Part shown: positions 21,644 to 29,158 of the stretch, piece after piece
Numbering within the stretch: position 1 is the first letter of the stretch
Layout of the letters: each line of letters opens with the position of its first letter
From: JBKPFU01 sp046728975
GTDB taxonomy: Bacteria; Actinomycetota; Thermoleophilia; Gaiellales; Gaiellaceae
Assembly (NCBI GenBank): GCA_046728975.1
Contig: JBKPFU010000170.1
Coordinates: 1-30,081 of the forward strand
Direction of reading: 5' to 3'
DNA length: 30,081 bases
Translations under genes and position numbers: made by a program
The notes under the pieces: model-generated
Database searches by the model: none
What the model was told of the DNA's origin: nothing
What the model saw: only the letters and a program-made list of their open reading frames with translations

Positions 21644-22037
21644 GTCCTCTCCAGTCAATCACCTTGGCGAGCACGATTCCGACCGCGAGCGCGGCGCCGG
21701 CGACCAAAAACGGGCTCGGGCCGCCGCCTTTGCCGCGCTTTTTCTTCTTCTTCGGCTTTGGCTTCGGCCGCGCTCCCAGCTGCGGCGAGCTCGGCGCGGC
21801 GGGCGCCGATGGGGGCGCGGGCTCATCGTTCGTCGGCTGGCTCGTCGGCGCGTTCGTCGATGCCTGCCCCTTGGCGCGCGCCTTGATCAGGCTTGGCTTC
21901 AGCTTGCGCAGGAAGGCCGCATCTTCGGCCAGGTCGTCGGCGAACTTGGCCGCGAGGCCGCCCTTGGCGGCGGCCTGCCTCGACAAATCCTGGAGCCGGT
22001 TGGCTCCCCGTTCGATCAGCTGGTCGCCCTTGGTCAC
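21624..22037 (-). CDS. Small protein with Pro/Lys linker and C-terminal membrane helix
   Basis: 137 residues from GTG 22037, chosen because it overlaps the stop of the upstream gene as GTGA. A GTG at 22076 is the alternative. The N-terminal 60 residues are helical (GDQLIERGANRLQDLSRQAA, AKFADDLAEDAAFLRKL), the middle is Pro/Ala-rich with a poly-Lys stretch (RPKPKPKKKKKRGKG), and one hydrophobic helix (about 112-130, FLVAGAALAVGIVLAKVI) anchors the C-terminus. I do not recognise a named family. Its position in a tightly overlapping operon of membrane proteins suggests a shared envelope role. Confidence 0.7.
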   Translation of the reverse strand: MTKGDQLIERGANRLQDLSRQAAAKGGLAAKFADDLAEDAAFLRKLKPSLIKARAKGQASTNAPTSQPTNDEPAPPSAPAAPSSPQLGARPKPKPKKKKKRGKGGGPSPFLVAGAALAVGIVLAKVIDWRGHAHPRD

Positions 22038-22162
22038 TTTTTCGCCGGGGGTTGTTCGCCGGTCGCGAGTCGCCACACGCGCGAGACCACAGTTCGGGCG
22101 CCCACTGCCATGGCGGCGGACAGCCCCGCGTACAGCCCGGACCAGAGCAGCTTCCGCAGCAT
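22034..22162 (-). CDS. Very small DUF4235-like membrane protein
   Basis: 42 residues from ATG 22162 (MLRKLLWSGLYAGLSAAMAV then GARTVVSRVWRLATGEQPP). The one hydrophobic helix and the Trp-x3-Thr-Gly-Glu-x-Pro-Pro end match the DUF4235 pattern, shortened to half the usual length. The stop overlaps the next gene's GTG. It is the first gene of the envelope operon, divergent from argR. It is short, but supported by the motif and the coupling. Confidence 0.65.
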   Translation of the reverse strand: MLRKLLWSGLYAGLSAAMAVGARTVVSRVWRLATGEQPPAKK

Positions 22163-22207
22163 GCCGGGTTGCTTGCCGGGTTGGGGAGCGCTCAAACCTC
22201 TGCGAAG

Positions 22208-22213
22208 TATGCT
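22208..22213 (+). promoter_or_regulatory. Putative argR -10 box (TATGCT), leaderless
   Basis: TATGCT ends 6 bases before the argR ATG at 22220 and no ribosome site is present, predicting a leaderless mRNA. I cannot make a convincing ARG box from the adjacent ATTCAT. Confidence 0.4.
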
Positions 22214-22219
22214 CGATTC

Positions 22220-22696
22220 ATGCAGGGCGACGGACGGCCGCTTGGCAAGGGGGAGCGGCAGCGGCTGATCGCGAGCGTCGTCACGCGTCGGCGCGTCGGC
22301 AGCCAGCACGAGCTGCTCGCGGCGCTCGCCGACGCCGGCTGCAACGTGACGCAGGCGACCATCTCGCGCGACGTCCGCGAGCTCCGGCTCGAGAAGACAC
22401 ATGACCTGCTGGGCCGGCCGCGCTACGTCCTTCCTGAACGCGTGCGAAAGCCGGATCCGCAGGAGCAGCTGAGCGCGGTGCTGGGGCAGTTCGGGCGGCG
22501 GGTCACCGCGGCGCAGAACATCGTCGTCGTCCAGTCGGAGCTCGGCTCGGCGCCGGCGATCGGGCGGGCGCTCGACCAGCTCGGCCAACCGAAGATCGTC
22601 GGCACGCTGGCCGGCGACGACACCTGCCTCGTGATCGCCCGCTCCGGCGCGGACGCGCGGGCGCTGGCGCGCGAGCTCACCGCTGCGATGGGCTGA
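22220..22696 (+). CDS. argR: Arginine repressor ArgR
   Basis: 158 residues from ATG 22220. The N-terminal winged helix-turn-helix (about 8-75) includes VGSQHELLAALADAG, NVTQATISRDVREL and the following wing. The C-terminal oligomerisation and arginine-binding domain (about 85-158) includes VVVQSELGSAPAIGRALDQL and the hallmark GTLAGDDTCLVIA. ArgR hexamers with bound arginine repress arginine biosynthesis genes. In most actinobacteria argR is inside an arg cluster (next to argF, argG or argH). No arginine gene is within this window on either side, so the repressor stands alone here. Confidence 0.95.
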   Translation: MQGDGRPLGKGERQRLIASVVTRRRVGSQHELLAALADAGCNVTQATISRDVRELRLEKTHDLLGRPRYVLPERVRKPDPQEQLSAVLGQFGRRVTAAQNIVVVQSELGSAPAIGRALDQLGQPKIVGTLAGDDTCLVIARSGADARALARELTAAMG

Positions 22697-22707
22697 AGCG
22701 GACAGGT

Positions 22708-22827
22708 CCGGGGGTCTGACCCCGGGACGGGGCGGTTGCGGTCATGGCGGGTCCGCCGGGTGGTGCGGCAAAAGCCTGCAAATCCACAGAAACGCTGGTC
22801 AGCCGAACGTAAAGGGGTCTGACCCCC
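22708..22827 (+). repeat. Pair of REP-like GGGGTCTGACCCC palindromes
   Basis: The 13-mer GGGGTCTGACCCC occurs at 22711-22723 and 22814-22826 in the same orientation, 103 bases apart. The first copy lies in CCGGGGGTCTGACCCCGG, able to form a 6-base-pair stem. The 154-base gap between argR and the minus-strand PRC gene holds nothing else. Such palindromes are known as REP-like elements mobilised in trans by RAYT transposases, or could be transcription terminators. Confidence 0.6.
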
Positions 22828-22850
22828 AACGACCCCCGGCCAGGTCGGAA

Positions 22851-23135
22851 TTAGGCCTCTATGCGCTCGCTGGGCGGCGGCTCTTCGTACTCGCCCAGGT
22901 GCTCGAACTCGGCCTTCGTCAGACCGAGACGGATCTCGCCCTCCGTGATCTCGCCGACTCGCTCGGCCGGGACGTAGCGCGCATGCGCGAACAGGCCGCT
23001 CGCGACCGTCAGGCCGTTGAAGATGTCGCGGTTCGAGTCGCCGACCGTCTCCTCGACCTTGCCCACCTCCCGACCGTCCCGGTCGACCACGTTCCAGCCG
23101 CGCTCGATGAGGAGCCAGCTGACGGGCTCGCTCAC
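22851..23135 (-). CDS. PRC-barrel-like (DUF2171-type) small protein
   Basis: 94 residues from GTG 23135, which overlaps the upstream stop as GTGA. The pattern WNVVDRDGREVGKVEETVG, then ARYVPAERVGEITEGEIRLG resembles PRC-barrel/DUF2171 proteins, small beta-barrels that bind RNA, other proteins or membranes. It is the last gene of an operon after the MFS transporter and the duplicated protein. Function is unknown. Confidence 0.75.
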   Translation of the reverse strand: MSEPVSWLLIERGWNVVDRDGREVGKVEETVGDSNRDIFNGLTVASGLFAHARYVPAERVGEITEGEIRLGLTKAEFEHLGEYEEPPPSERIEA

Positions 23136-23773
23136 ACCGTCTTTCCGCCGACGTACCAAACCGGCCCCTGCGTGTAGACCGGCTCGGTGTCGGAGAGGGC
23201 GCGCAGCACGCGCACGTGGCCTCGGATCACCTCCGCGTCCAGGCGCTCGAGGCAGCGCCGCACCATCTGCGGCGACGCTCCGTAACCGAAGCGGCGCGCG
23301 CAGCGGAAGCGAAAGCCCGGCTTGCCGCCGTAGCGGGAGGGGTTCAGCGGCGCCATCAGTAGCGCCGTACGATCGAGATAGTCGGTCGACGCGAGCTCGA
23401 CCTCGGCGTAGATGTCACTCCAGTCGTCGGGCAGCGCGCGGAGCTCCGCGTCCCACGACTGCGCGAGCGTTCGGTGGGCGGTCGGCGGCGCCTCTTCCGG
23501 CTCGCCGACCGAGACGAGCTCCAGGCCACCTTCGATTCCCTCTCGGTCGAGCCGCTCCAACAGTGAGCGGATCCGGTCGGGCCCCAGGCCGAGGCCGCGT
23601 CGCGCGGCGAAGAAGCGGATCGTCTTGCCGCGCCGGCCCGGATTCGCGGGCGCGAGCAGTGCGGCGGCGCGATCGCAGTTGCCGGCGTCGGCGACCGTCA
23701 GTTCGAGACGGGCGTCAGCCCAGTTCTCGGGCAGGCTCCGTTCGGTCTCCCGCCACTGCTGCACCAAGCTCAC
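23132..23773 (-). CDS. Uncharacterised protein with internal duplication
   Basis: 213 residues from GTG 23773. It has two homologous halves of about 95 residues: WRETERSLPENWADARLELT, then RAAALLAPANPGRRGKTIRF and RSLLERLDREGIEGGLELV (first), and WDAELRALPDDWSDIYAEVE, RTALLMAPLNPSRYGGKPGF and RRCLERLDAEVIRGHVRVL (second). The shared LL-APxNPxR motif and the R-x-LERLD helix are clear. I know no function and can name no domain. It overlaps the MFS gene by 59 bases and the PRC gene by 4, so it is co-translated with both. Confidence 0.8.
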   Translation of the reverse strand: MSLVQQWRETERSLPENWADARLELTVADAGNCDRAAALLAPANPGRRGKTIRFFAARRGLGLGPDRIRSLLERLDREGIEGGLELVSVGEPEEAPPTAHRTLAQSWDAELRALPDDWSDIYAEVELASTDYLDRTALLMAPLNPSRYGGKPGFRFRCARRFGYGASPQMVRRCLERLDAEVIRGHVRVLRALSDTEPVYTQGPVWYVGGKTV

Positions 23774-25004
23774 TTTCGGGGATCCTACGGGACGCCGCCA
23801 CGCCCGCCATCGCGCCCGCAAGCGACGTCGCGGCGAAAAATGTCCACATCGCGGCGTCGCCGCTGGCGCCGCGCAGCTGGAGCCCGACGAACGGTGAGAT
23901 CATCCATCCGACGGTGCCGCTGCCGCCGTAGGCGCCCATGTATGCCCCGCGCATGTCGGCCGGAGCCATCCGCGCTGCCAGCGCCTGCGAGGTCGGAACC
24001 CAGAGCATCTCGCCGAGGACGAACACGAGCAGGACGAACAGCACGACCGGCACGCTGCCGCTCACGAGCAGCAGGAAGAACGGAAAGCCCATCATCGGAA
24101 TTGCCGCCGCGAGCTTCGCCGGGGCCGGCACGTCTTGCGTTGCGCGCGTCAGCCGCAGCTGGAACAAGGTCACGAGCGCCGGATTGAGGATGACCAGGAA
24201 CCCCCAGGTCGACGCGTTGTAACCGAGCGACTCGACTGCAACGATCGGCAGCACCGTCTCGAAGGCGACGTAGACGATGTAGGCCAGCACGGTCGACAGC
24301 AACAGGAGCAGGAACGGCCGGTCGCGCACGATCACACCCACCGAGCCACGGCTCTCCGTCTCCTCGTGGACGAACGCCGCCGTCCGCGGGAGCAGCACGA
24401 TCGCGGTCGCGCAGGCGATCGCGCCGACCGCGGCCGCGCCCGTGATCAACGTCTCCCAGCCGCCGAGCAGGAGCAGCAGTCCGCCGACGGGCGGTCCGAG
24501 CACGATCCCGAGGTTGTTGATCACCCGCACGGTCGCATAGGCCGACTCGCGCCGGTCGGACGGGACGAGGTCGGCGATGAGCGCCTGGCCCGCGGATTGC
24601 CAGGGGGCGCTGACGGCCCAGCCCACGACAACGATGGCGAAGCCGAGCACGACGTCGTGCCCGACCGAGAGCAGCGAGAGCACGACGCAGGTCTCTCCCG
24701 CCACGCTGAAGACGATCAGCGGCTTGCGGCCGAGCCGGTCGGACAGCCGTCCGCCGGCGAAGCCCGACACGACGCCGACCGGCGCGCTGATCAGGAACAG
24801 GATCCCGACATCGGAGGCGTCGGCGCCGAGCTCCTTCACCGCCCAGATCGGCATGTACGTCCAGAAGGTCGAGAAGCCGAGCGTGGAGAGGAGCTGCACC
24901 GGCAGGAGTGGACGCAGCGCCGGGTCACTCTCGCTTCCGAGCAGCAGGCGGACGAGGCGCTGGAGCAGGCGTCCCACCACGGCACCCAAGCGTACGTGCC
25001 GCAC
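23715..25004 (-). CDS. Major facilitator superfamily transporter, probably drug efflux type
   Basis: 429 residues from GTG 25004. GTG at 24980 or 24977 would also fit. There are about twelve hydrophobic helices. The conserved MFS loop 2-3 motif is present as GRLSDRLGRKPLIVFS, and the helix 5 motif region is NNLGIVLGPPVGGLLLL, as in proton-coupled exporters of the DHA type. The substrate is unknown. It is the first gene of a minus-strand operon and is divergent from the E1 alpha gene with 14 bases between start codons, so the two promoters overlap each other's genes. Confidence 0.88.
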   Translation of the reverse strand: MRHVRLGAVVGRLLQRLVRLLLGSESDPALRPLLPVQLLSTLGFSTFWTYMPIWAVKELGADASDVGILFLISAPVGVVSGFAGGRLSDRLGRKPLIVFSVAGETCVVLSLLSVGHDVVLGFAIVVVGWAVSAPWQSAGQALIADLVPSDRRESAYATVRVINNLGIVLGPPVGGLLLLLGGWETLITGAAAVGAIACATAIVLLPRTAAFVHEETESRGSVGVIVRDRPFLLLLLSTVLAYIVYVAFETVLPIVAVESLGYNASTWGFLVILNPALVTLFQLRLTRATQDVPAPAKLAAAIPMMGFPFFLLLVSGSVPVVLFVLLVFVLGEMLWVPTSQALAARMAPADMRGAYMGAYGGSGTVGWMISPFVGLQLRGASGDAAMWTFFAATSLAGAMAGVAASRRIPESELGAAVAGDRTEPARELG

Positions 25005-25005
25005 C

Positions 25006-25011
25006 TAAACT
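25006..25011 (+). promoter_or_regulatory. Putative -10 box (TAAACT) for 2-oxoacid dehydrogenase operon
   Basis: TAAACT ends 7 bases before the GTG of the E1 alpha gene. No ribosome site is present, so a leaderless mRNA is predicted. It lies just outside the divergent MFS start codon. Confidence 0.45.
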
Positions 25012-25018
25012 CAACGTC

Positions 25019-25990
25019 GTGGCGAAAGTCGAGAGGAAAGGGGTCGTCTCGGAAGAGCTCCTCCGGGACTTCTTCCGCGAGATGCTGCTCATTCGGCGGT
25101 TCGAGGAGAAGGTCGAGGAGCGCTTTCGCGCCGGCGAGCTGCCGGGGTTCCTGCACGTCGCGATCGGCGAGGAGGCGGTCGCGGTCGGCGTCTGCCGCGC
25201 GCTCGAGGACGGAGACGTGATCGCCTCGACGCACCGTGCGCACGGCCACACGCTCGCCAAAGGGACGCACCCGAACGAGGTGATGGCGGAGCTGTACGGC
25301 AAGCTCGAGGGCTGTTCGCACGGCTACGGCGGCTCGATGCATCTCTACGACGTCGAGCGCGGCAACCTCGGCGCAAATGCGGTCGTCGGCGGCGGGCTCC
25401 CCGCCGTGACCGGCGCCGGCCTCGCGTTCAAGATGCGTGGGGAGCCGCGCGTCGCGGTCGCCTTCTTCGGCGACGGCGCGACCAACATCGGCACCTTCCA
25501 CGAGTCGCTCAACCTGGCGCAGCTTTGGGGCGTCCAGTCGCTGTTCGTCTGCGAGGACAACCACTGGGCCGAGTCGACGCCGGCGAAGCAGCAGCTGCCG
25601 ATCGAGGATCTGGCGCAGCGTGCCGTCGCCTACGGGATGAAGGCGATCAAGGTCGACGGGCAGGACGTCGAGGAGGTTCACAAGGCGACGCTGCGGGCGT
25701 TGAAGCACGTCCGCGAAGGCAAGGGCCCAGTGTTCCTGCACGTGAACACCTACCGCCTCGTCGGGCACTACGTCGGTGATCCGCAGGTGTATCGCGACAA
25801 GGAGGAGCTGCGCGAGACGCGCGAGACCCAGGATCCGATCGAGAAGCTGCGTGTGGCGCTCGAGCTCTCCGAGGAGGAGTTCGACGAGATCGACCGGGAG
25901 GTCCAGGAGATCGTCGAGGCGTCCGTCGAGTTCGCGAAGAACGGGACCGACCCGAAGCCGGAGGACGCGCTCAAGAACGTCTATGCCTGA
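25019..25990 (+). CDS. 2-oxoacid dehydrogenase E1 alpha subunit (pyruvate/acetoin type)
   Basis: 323 residues from GTG 25019. It is the thiamine-diphosphate-binding alpha chain of the heterotetrameric E1. The ThDP motif runs from GDGATN (151-156) to the second Asn181 in CEDNHWAEST. Other family features are STHRAHGHTLAKGT, the phosphorylation-loop region YRLVGHYVGDP and GSMHLYD. E1 decarboxylates pyruvate, acetoin or a branched-chain 2-oxoacid and passes the acyl group to lipoyl-E2. Pyruvate or acetoin fits best, but the sequence does not settle it. The stop overlaps the E1 beta start by 8 bases. Confidence 0.93.
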   Translation: MAKVERKGVVSEELLRDFFREMLLIRRFEEKVEERFRAGELPGFLHVAIGEEAVAVGVCRALEDGDVIASTHRAHGHTLAKGTHPNEVMAELYGKLEGCSHGYGGSMHLYDVERGNLGANAVVGGGLPAVTGAGLAFKMRGEPRVAVAFFGDGATNIGTFHESLNLAQLWGVQSLFVCEDNHWAESTPAKQQLPIEDLAQRAVAYGMKAIKVDGQDVEEVHKATLRALKHVREGKGPVFLHVNTYRLVGHYVGDPQVYRDKEELRETRETQDPIEKLRVALELSEEEFDEIDREVQEIVEASVEFAKNGTDPKPEDALKNVYA

Positions 25991-26969
25991 GCTGAGCTAC
26001 CGGGAGGCAGTCCGCGACGCGCTCACGCAGGTGATGCGGAAGGACGAGGAAGTTTTCATCATGGGCGAGGACATCGCCGAGATGGGCGGGTCGATGGGCG
26101 TGACGCAAGGGATGCTCGACGAGTTCGGGCCCGAGCGCGTCCGCAATACCCCAATATCGGAGGCCGCGATCGTCGGCGCCGGCATCGGCGCGGCGATGCA
26201 GGGGATGCGTCCCGTGGTCGAGGTCATGTACGAGGACTTCACGACCCTCGCGATGGAGCAGATCGTGAACCAGGCGGCGAAGCACCGTTCCATGTCGGGC
26301 GGGCAAGTGAAGGTGCCGCTGACGATCCGGACGCAGGGCGGCGCCGGCTGGTCACCGGGCGCGCAGCACGCACAGCAGGTCGAGGCGTGGTTCGTGCACG
26401 TCCCCGGGCTGAAGGTCGTCTTCGCCTCCACGCCGGGAGATGTCCGCGGCTTGCTCTGGTCGTCGATCTACGACGACAACCCGGTGATGTTCTTCGAGCA
26501 CCGCACGCTGTACGGGCTCAAGGAGGAGGTGCCCGACGAGATCGAGCCGATCCCGCTCGGCCGTGCCCGCGTCCACCGCGAGGGCGAGGATGTGACCATC
26601 GTCGCGACCGGCCGCCTCGTGCACGAGGCCTTGGCGGCGGCGGAAGAGGCGGAGGAGGGCGGCGTCTCCGTTGAGGTTCTCGATCCGCGGACGCTGCTCC
26701 CGCTCGACGAGGAGACGATCGTCGAGTCGGTCAAGAAGACGAACCGGTGCGTGATCGCGCACGAGGCGGTGACACGCATGGGCTTCGGTGCGGAGGTGGC
26801 GGCGGTTGTGCAGGAGAAGGCCTTCGACTGGCTCGACGCACCGATCGAACGCGTGGGCGCGAAGTTCGCGCCGATTCCGTTCGCGCCGGTGATGGAGGAG
26901 TTCGTCGTCCCGCACGCCAAGGACGTGCTCGAGGCGATTCGCAAGACGGTGTCTCGCAATGGCAAATGA
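25983..26969 (+). CDS. 2-oxoacid dehydrogenase E1 beta subunit
   Basis: 328 residues from ATG 25983. The beta chain completes the ThDP site and binds E2. Typical segments are FIMGEDIAEMGGSMGVTQG, NTPISEAAIVGAGIGAAMQG, RPVVEVMYEDFTTLAMEQIV, IRTQGGAGWSPGAQHAQ and the C-terminal VLDPRTLLPLDEETI with its catalytic-adjacent HEAVTRMGFGAEVAA. It overlaps both neighbours (8 bases with E1 alpha, 11 with E2), ensuring equal synthesis of complex components. Confidence 0.94.
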   Translation: MPELSYREAVRDALTQVMRKDEEVFIMGEDIAEMGGSMGVTQGMLDEFGPERVRNTPISEAAIVGAGIGAAMQGMRPVVEVMYEDFTTLAMEQIVNQAAKHRSMSGGQVKVPLTIRTQGGAGWSPGAQHAQQVEAWFVHVPGLKVVFASTPGDVRGLLWSSIYDDNPVMFFEHRTLYGLKEEVPDEIEPIPLGRARVHREGEDVTIVATGRLVHEALAAAEEAEEGGVSVEVLDPRTLLPLDEETIVESVKKTNRCVIAHEAVTRMGFGAEVAAVVQEKAFDWLDAPIERVGAKFAPIPFAPVMEEFVVPHAKDVLEAIRKTVSRNGK

Positions 26970-28197
26970 GGTGAAGCTGCCGCGGCTCGGCCAGGGCATG
27001 GAGGCCGGGACGATCGTCAAGTGGCTCAAGTCCGAGGGCGACCAGATTGAGAAGGGCGAGCCGCTGTACGAGCTCGATACCGACAAGGTCACACAGGAGG
27101 TCGAGGCCGACTTCTCCGGCGTCCTGCTCAAGATCGCCGTTTCCGAAGGAGAGGTGCCCGTTGGCCGGACAATCGCGGTGATCGGCGAGCAGGGCGAGGA
27201 AGTCGAGATCGAGGAAGGCGAAGCCGCGGAAGAGGTCGCGGAGGACGAGCAGGAGGAGGGGTCGCCGGGCGAGGAGCGCGAGGAGGAGCGCGAGCGGGGG
27301 CGACGTGCAGAGCAGGCGACGCAGACCAGGGAGCCCGAGCCGGCGCCAACCGCCGCGCGCGGCGACGGCCGGATCAAGGCCAGTCCTCTCGCACGCCGGA
27401 TCGCGCGTGAGCGCGGGATCGACCTCGCTGCGCTCTCCGGCACCGGCCCGGAAGGCCGGATCGTCGCCGAGGACGTCGAACGCGCCGACGTGGGCGCTCC
27501 GGCGGCGCCTGCCGCTCCGACCGAGGTGGAGCGCGTCCCGCTCACGTCCATCCGCAAGACGATCGCCCGGCGTCTGACGGAGGCGTGGGAAGCGCCGGTC
27601 TTCCAGATCGCGATGACCGCCGACATGACGAGCTCGCTTGCCGTCCGCGAGCGCCTCGTCGAGCTCTATCCAGAGCAGAAGCCGACGATCTCCGACCTGC
27701 TCACGAGGCTGACCGCGTCGGCGCTCATGCGGCACCGCCAGCTGAACGCCCACTTCGTCGACGACGAGATACAGCTCCATCCAACCGCGAACGTCGGGAT
27801 CGCGGTCGCGACCGACCGCGGCCTCGTGGTTCCCGTCCACCGGAGCGCCGAGCGTAAGACCATTGCCGAAATCGCGGCCGAGCGCGCCGATCTCGTTTCA
27901 CGCGCCCGCGAGGCCAAGCTCCAGCAGGCCGACGTCGAGGGCGGCACCTTTACGATCTCGAACCTCGGAATGTTCGGCGTCGAGCGCTTCATCGCGGTGC
28001 TGAATCCGCCGCAGGTCGCGATTCTCGCCGTCGGCGCCGTTACCGAGCAGGCCGTCGTCGAGCAGGGACACGTCGTCGTCCGCCCGCGGATGGAGCTGAC
28101 GCTGACGTGCGACCATCGCGCCGTCGACGGCGCGGTCGGGGCCGAGTTCCTGCGCACGGTCAAGGAATTCGTGGAGCAGCCCGCGCTCGCGCTGTGA
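26959..28197 (+). CDS. 2-oxoacid dehydrogenase E2, dihydrolipoyl acyltransferase
   Basis: 412 residues. There is one lipoyl domain (1-80) with the lipoylated Lys43 in ELDTDKVTQEVEA. Next comes an unusually acidic linker (about 82-120, nearly all Glu/Asp then Arg), a peripheral-subunit-binding domain (about 137-172, SPLARRIARERGIDLAAL, SGTGPEGRIVAEDV) and an acyltransferase core (about 190-412) ending with the active-site CDHRAVDG (His386, Asp390). It transfers the acyl group to CoA. The ATG overlaps the E1 beta stop, and its own stop overlaps the VOC gene start as GTGA. Confidence 0.94.
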   Translation: MANEVKLPRLGQGMEAGTIVKWLKSEGDQIEKGEPLYELDTDKVTQEVEADFSGVLLKIAVSEGEVPVGRTIAVIGEQGEEVEIEEGEAAEEVAEDEQEEGSPGEEREEERERGRRAEQATQTREPEPAPTAARGDGRIKASPLARRIARERGIDLAALSGTGPEGRIVAEDVERADVGAPAAPAAPTEVERVPLTSIRKTIARRLTEAWEAPVFQIAMTADMTSSLAVRERLVELYPEQKPTISDLLTRLTASALMRHRQLNAHFVDDEIQLHPTANVGIAVATDRGLVVPVHRSAERKTIAEIAAERADLVSRAREAKLQQADVEGGTFTISNLGMFGVERFIAVLNPPQVAILAVGAVTEQAVVEQGHVVVRPRMELTLTCDHRAVDGAVGAEFLRTVKEFVEQPALAL

Positions 28198-28535
28198 GGG
28201 TCTGGTACCGGGTCCGCGACTTCGACGCCGGCCGGGCGTTCTACAAGGACAAGCTCGGCTTCGAGGAGACCTATGTCGACGCGGAGGGCCGGTGGGCGAA
28301 GCTGGAGCGCGCCGGCATGGAGATCGCCGTGGCCGAAGGCGAACCGACTGACGAGCGGGAGGGCGGAGTCGCGACTGTCGACGTCGACGACGTGAAGGCG
28401 GAGAGCGAGCGCTTGCGTAAGGACGGCGTCGAGGTGGGCACGGTGCTCGAGCTCCACGGCGAGATGCGCCTGCTGGACGTGTTCGATCCAGACGGCAACC
28501 GCGTCCAGCTCGCTCAAGACATCGCCGCGAAGTGA
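28194..28535 (+). CDS. VOC (glyoxalase-like) family protein
   Basis: 113 residues from GTG 28194 overlapping the E2 stop. A single betaalphabetabetabeta unit pair: VWYRVRDFDAGRAFYKDKLG then FEETYVDAEGRWAKLE, and the C-terminal LLDVFDPDGNRVQLAQ with its Glu/Gln metal-site position. VOC proteins include glyoxalase I, dioxygenases and epimerases. The substrate cannot be told. Translational coupling to E2 and to the GNAT gene suggests a role connected with the complex or its aldehyde by-products. Confidence 0.85.
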   Translation: MRVWYRVRDFDAGRAFYKDKLGFEETYVDAEGRWAKLERAGMEIAVAEGEPTDEREGGVATVDVDDVKAESERLRKDGVEVGTVLELHGEMRLLDVFDPDGNRVQLAQDIAAK

Positions 28536-28987
28536 TCCGGCCGGGCGGCGCGGCCGACGTTCCGTTCATGAAGGACATGCTTCGCCACGCCTTCTACTGG
28601 CGAACGCCGACGGGGGACGAGGAGCCGCCGCTGACGCGCTACGTCGACCGCTGGGGCCGGCGCGGCGACACCGTGCTGATCGCGATCGACCACTTCCTTC
28701 CCGTCGGCGCGGCGTGGTACCGGCTGTTCGACCGCAACAACCCCGGCTTCGGGTTCGTCGACGAGCAGACGCCCGAGCTCGCGATCGCGGTCGTGCCGAG
28801 CCAGCGCGGGAAGGGGACCGGGGGGCAGCTGCTGAAGGCGTTACTCGAGCGGGCCCGGGCGGACGGCTACGAGGGAATCAGCCTCAGCGTCGACAAGGAG
28901 AACCCCGCGGTGGGCCTGTACGAGCGCTACGGCTTCCGCCGCGTGCGCGAGGACGACGGCGCCGTCGTCATGCGCGCCGATCTGTAG
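28532..28987 (+). CDS. GNAT-family N-acetyltransferase
   Basis: 151 residues from GTG 28532 (GTGA overlap with the VOC stop). The acetyl-CoA site is LAIAVVPSQRGKGTGGQLLK, the Q/R-x-x-G-x-G/A motif A, and is followed by ISLSVDKENPAVGLYERYGF (motif B). The acceptor could be an amine, an antibiotic or a protein. Being last in the acyl-CoA-producing operon, it would have acetyl-CoA at hand, but this gives no target. Confidence 0.9.
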   Translation: MIRPGGAADVPFMKDMLRHAFYWRTPTGDEEPPLTRYVDRWGRRGDTVLIAIDHFLPVGAAWYRLFDRNNPGFGFVDEQTPELAIAVVPSQRGKGTGGQLLKALLERARADGYEGISLSVDKENPAVGLYERYGFRRVREDDGAVVMRADL

Positions 28988-29004
28988 GCGCGGCGGCTTC
29001 CGCG

Positions 29005-29038
29005 ATCCAGCGCCGACCTTTATCCAGCGCCGACCTTT
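29005..29038 (+). repeat. 17-base perfect tandem duplication
   Basis: ATCCAGCGCCGACCTTT occurs twice back-to-back (29005-29021 and 29022-29038) in the 171-base gap between the GNAT gene and lpd. A small hairpin CGCGG/CCGCG (28989-29004) precedes it. The rest of the gap shows only the lpd promoter. Confidence 0.85.
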
Positions 29039-29146
29039 AGGTTCACACGCGCGCGCGAGGGGCCTCCCGCGGTCCGCCACCCGGCGTGAGCCTATTGCGA
29101 AAAGTGCTACGTGGGTGCGACGCGACGGCGCCAAACCTGTAACGAA

Positions 29147-29152
29147 TAGGAT
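29147..29152 (+). promoter_or_regulatory. Putative lpd -10 box (TAGGAT), leaderless
   Basis: TAGGAT ends 6 bases before the lpd ATG with no ribosome site, so lpd is probably transcribed from its own leaderless promoter and not only from the E1/E2 operon. Confidence 0.45.
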
Positions 29153-29158
29153 CGAGAC

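Noticed and set aside
26352..27626. 424-residue frame antisense to the E1 beta/E2 genes
   Set aside because: Low-complexity shadow of the Glu-rich E2 linker. The plus strand is certain.
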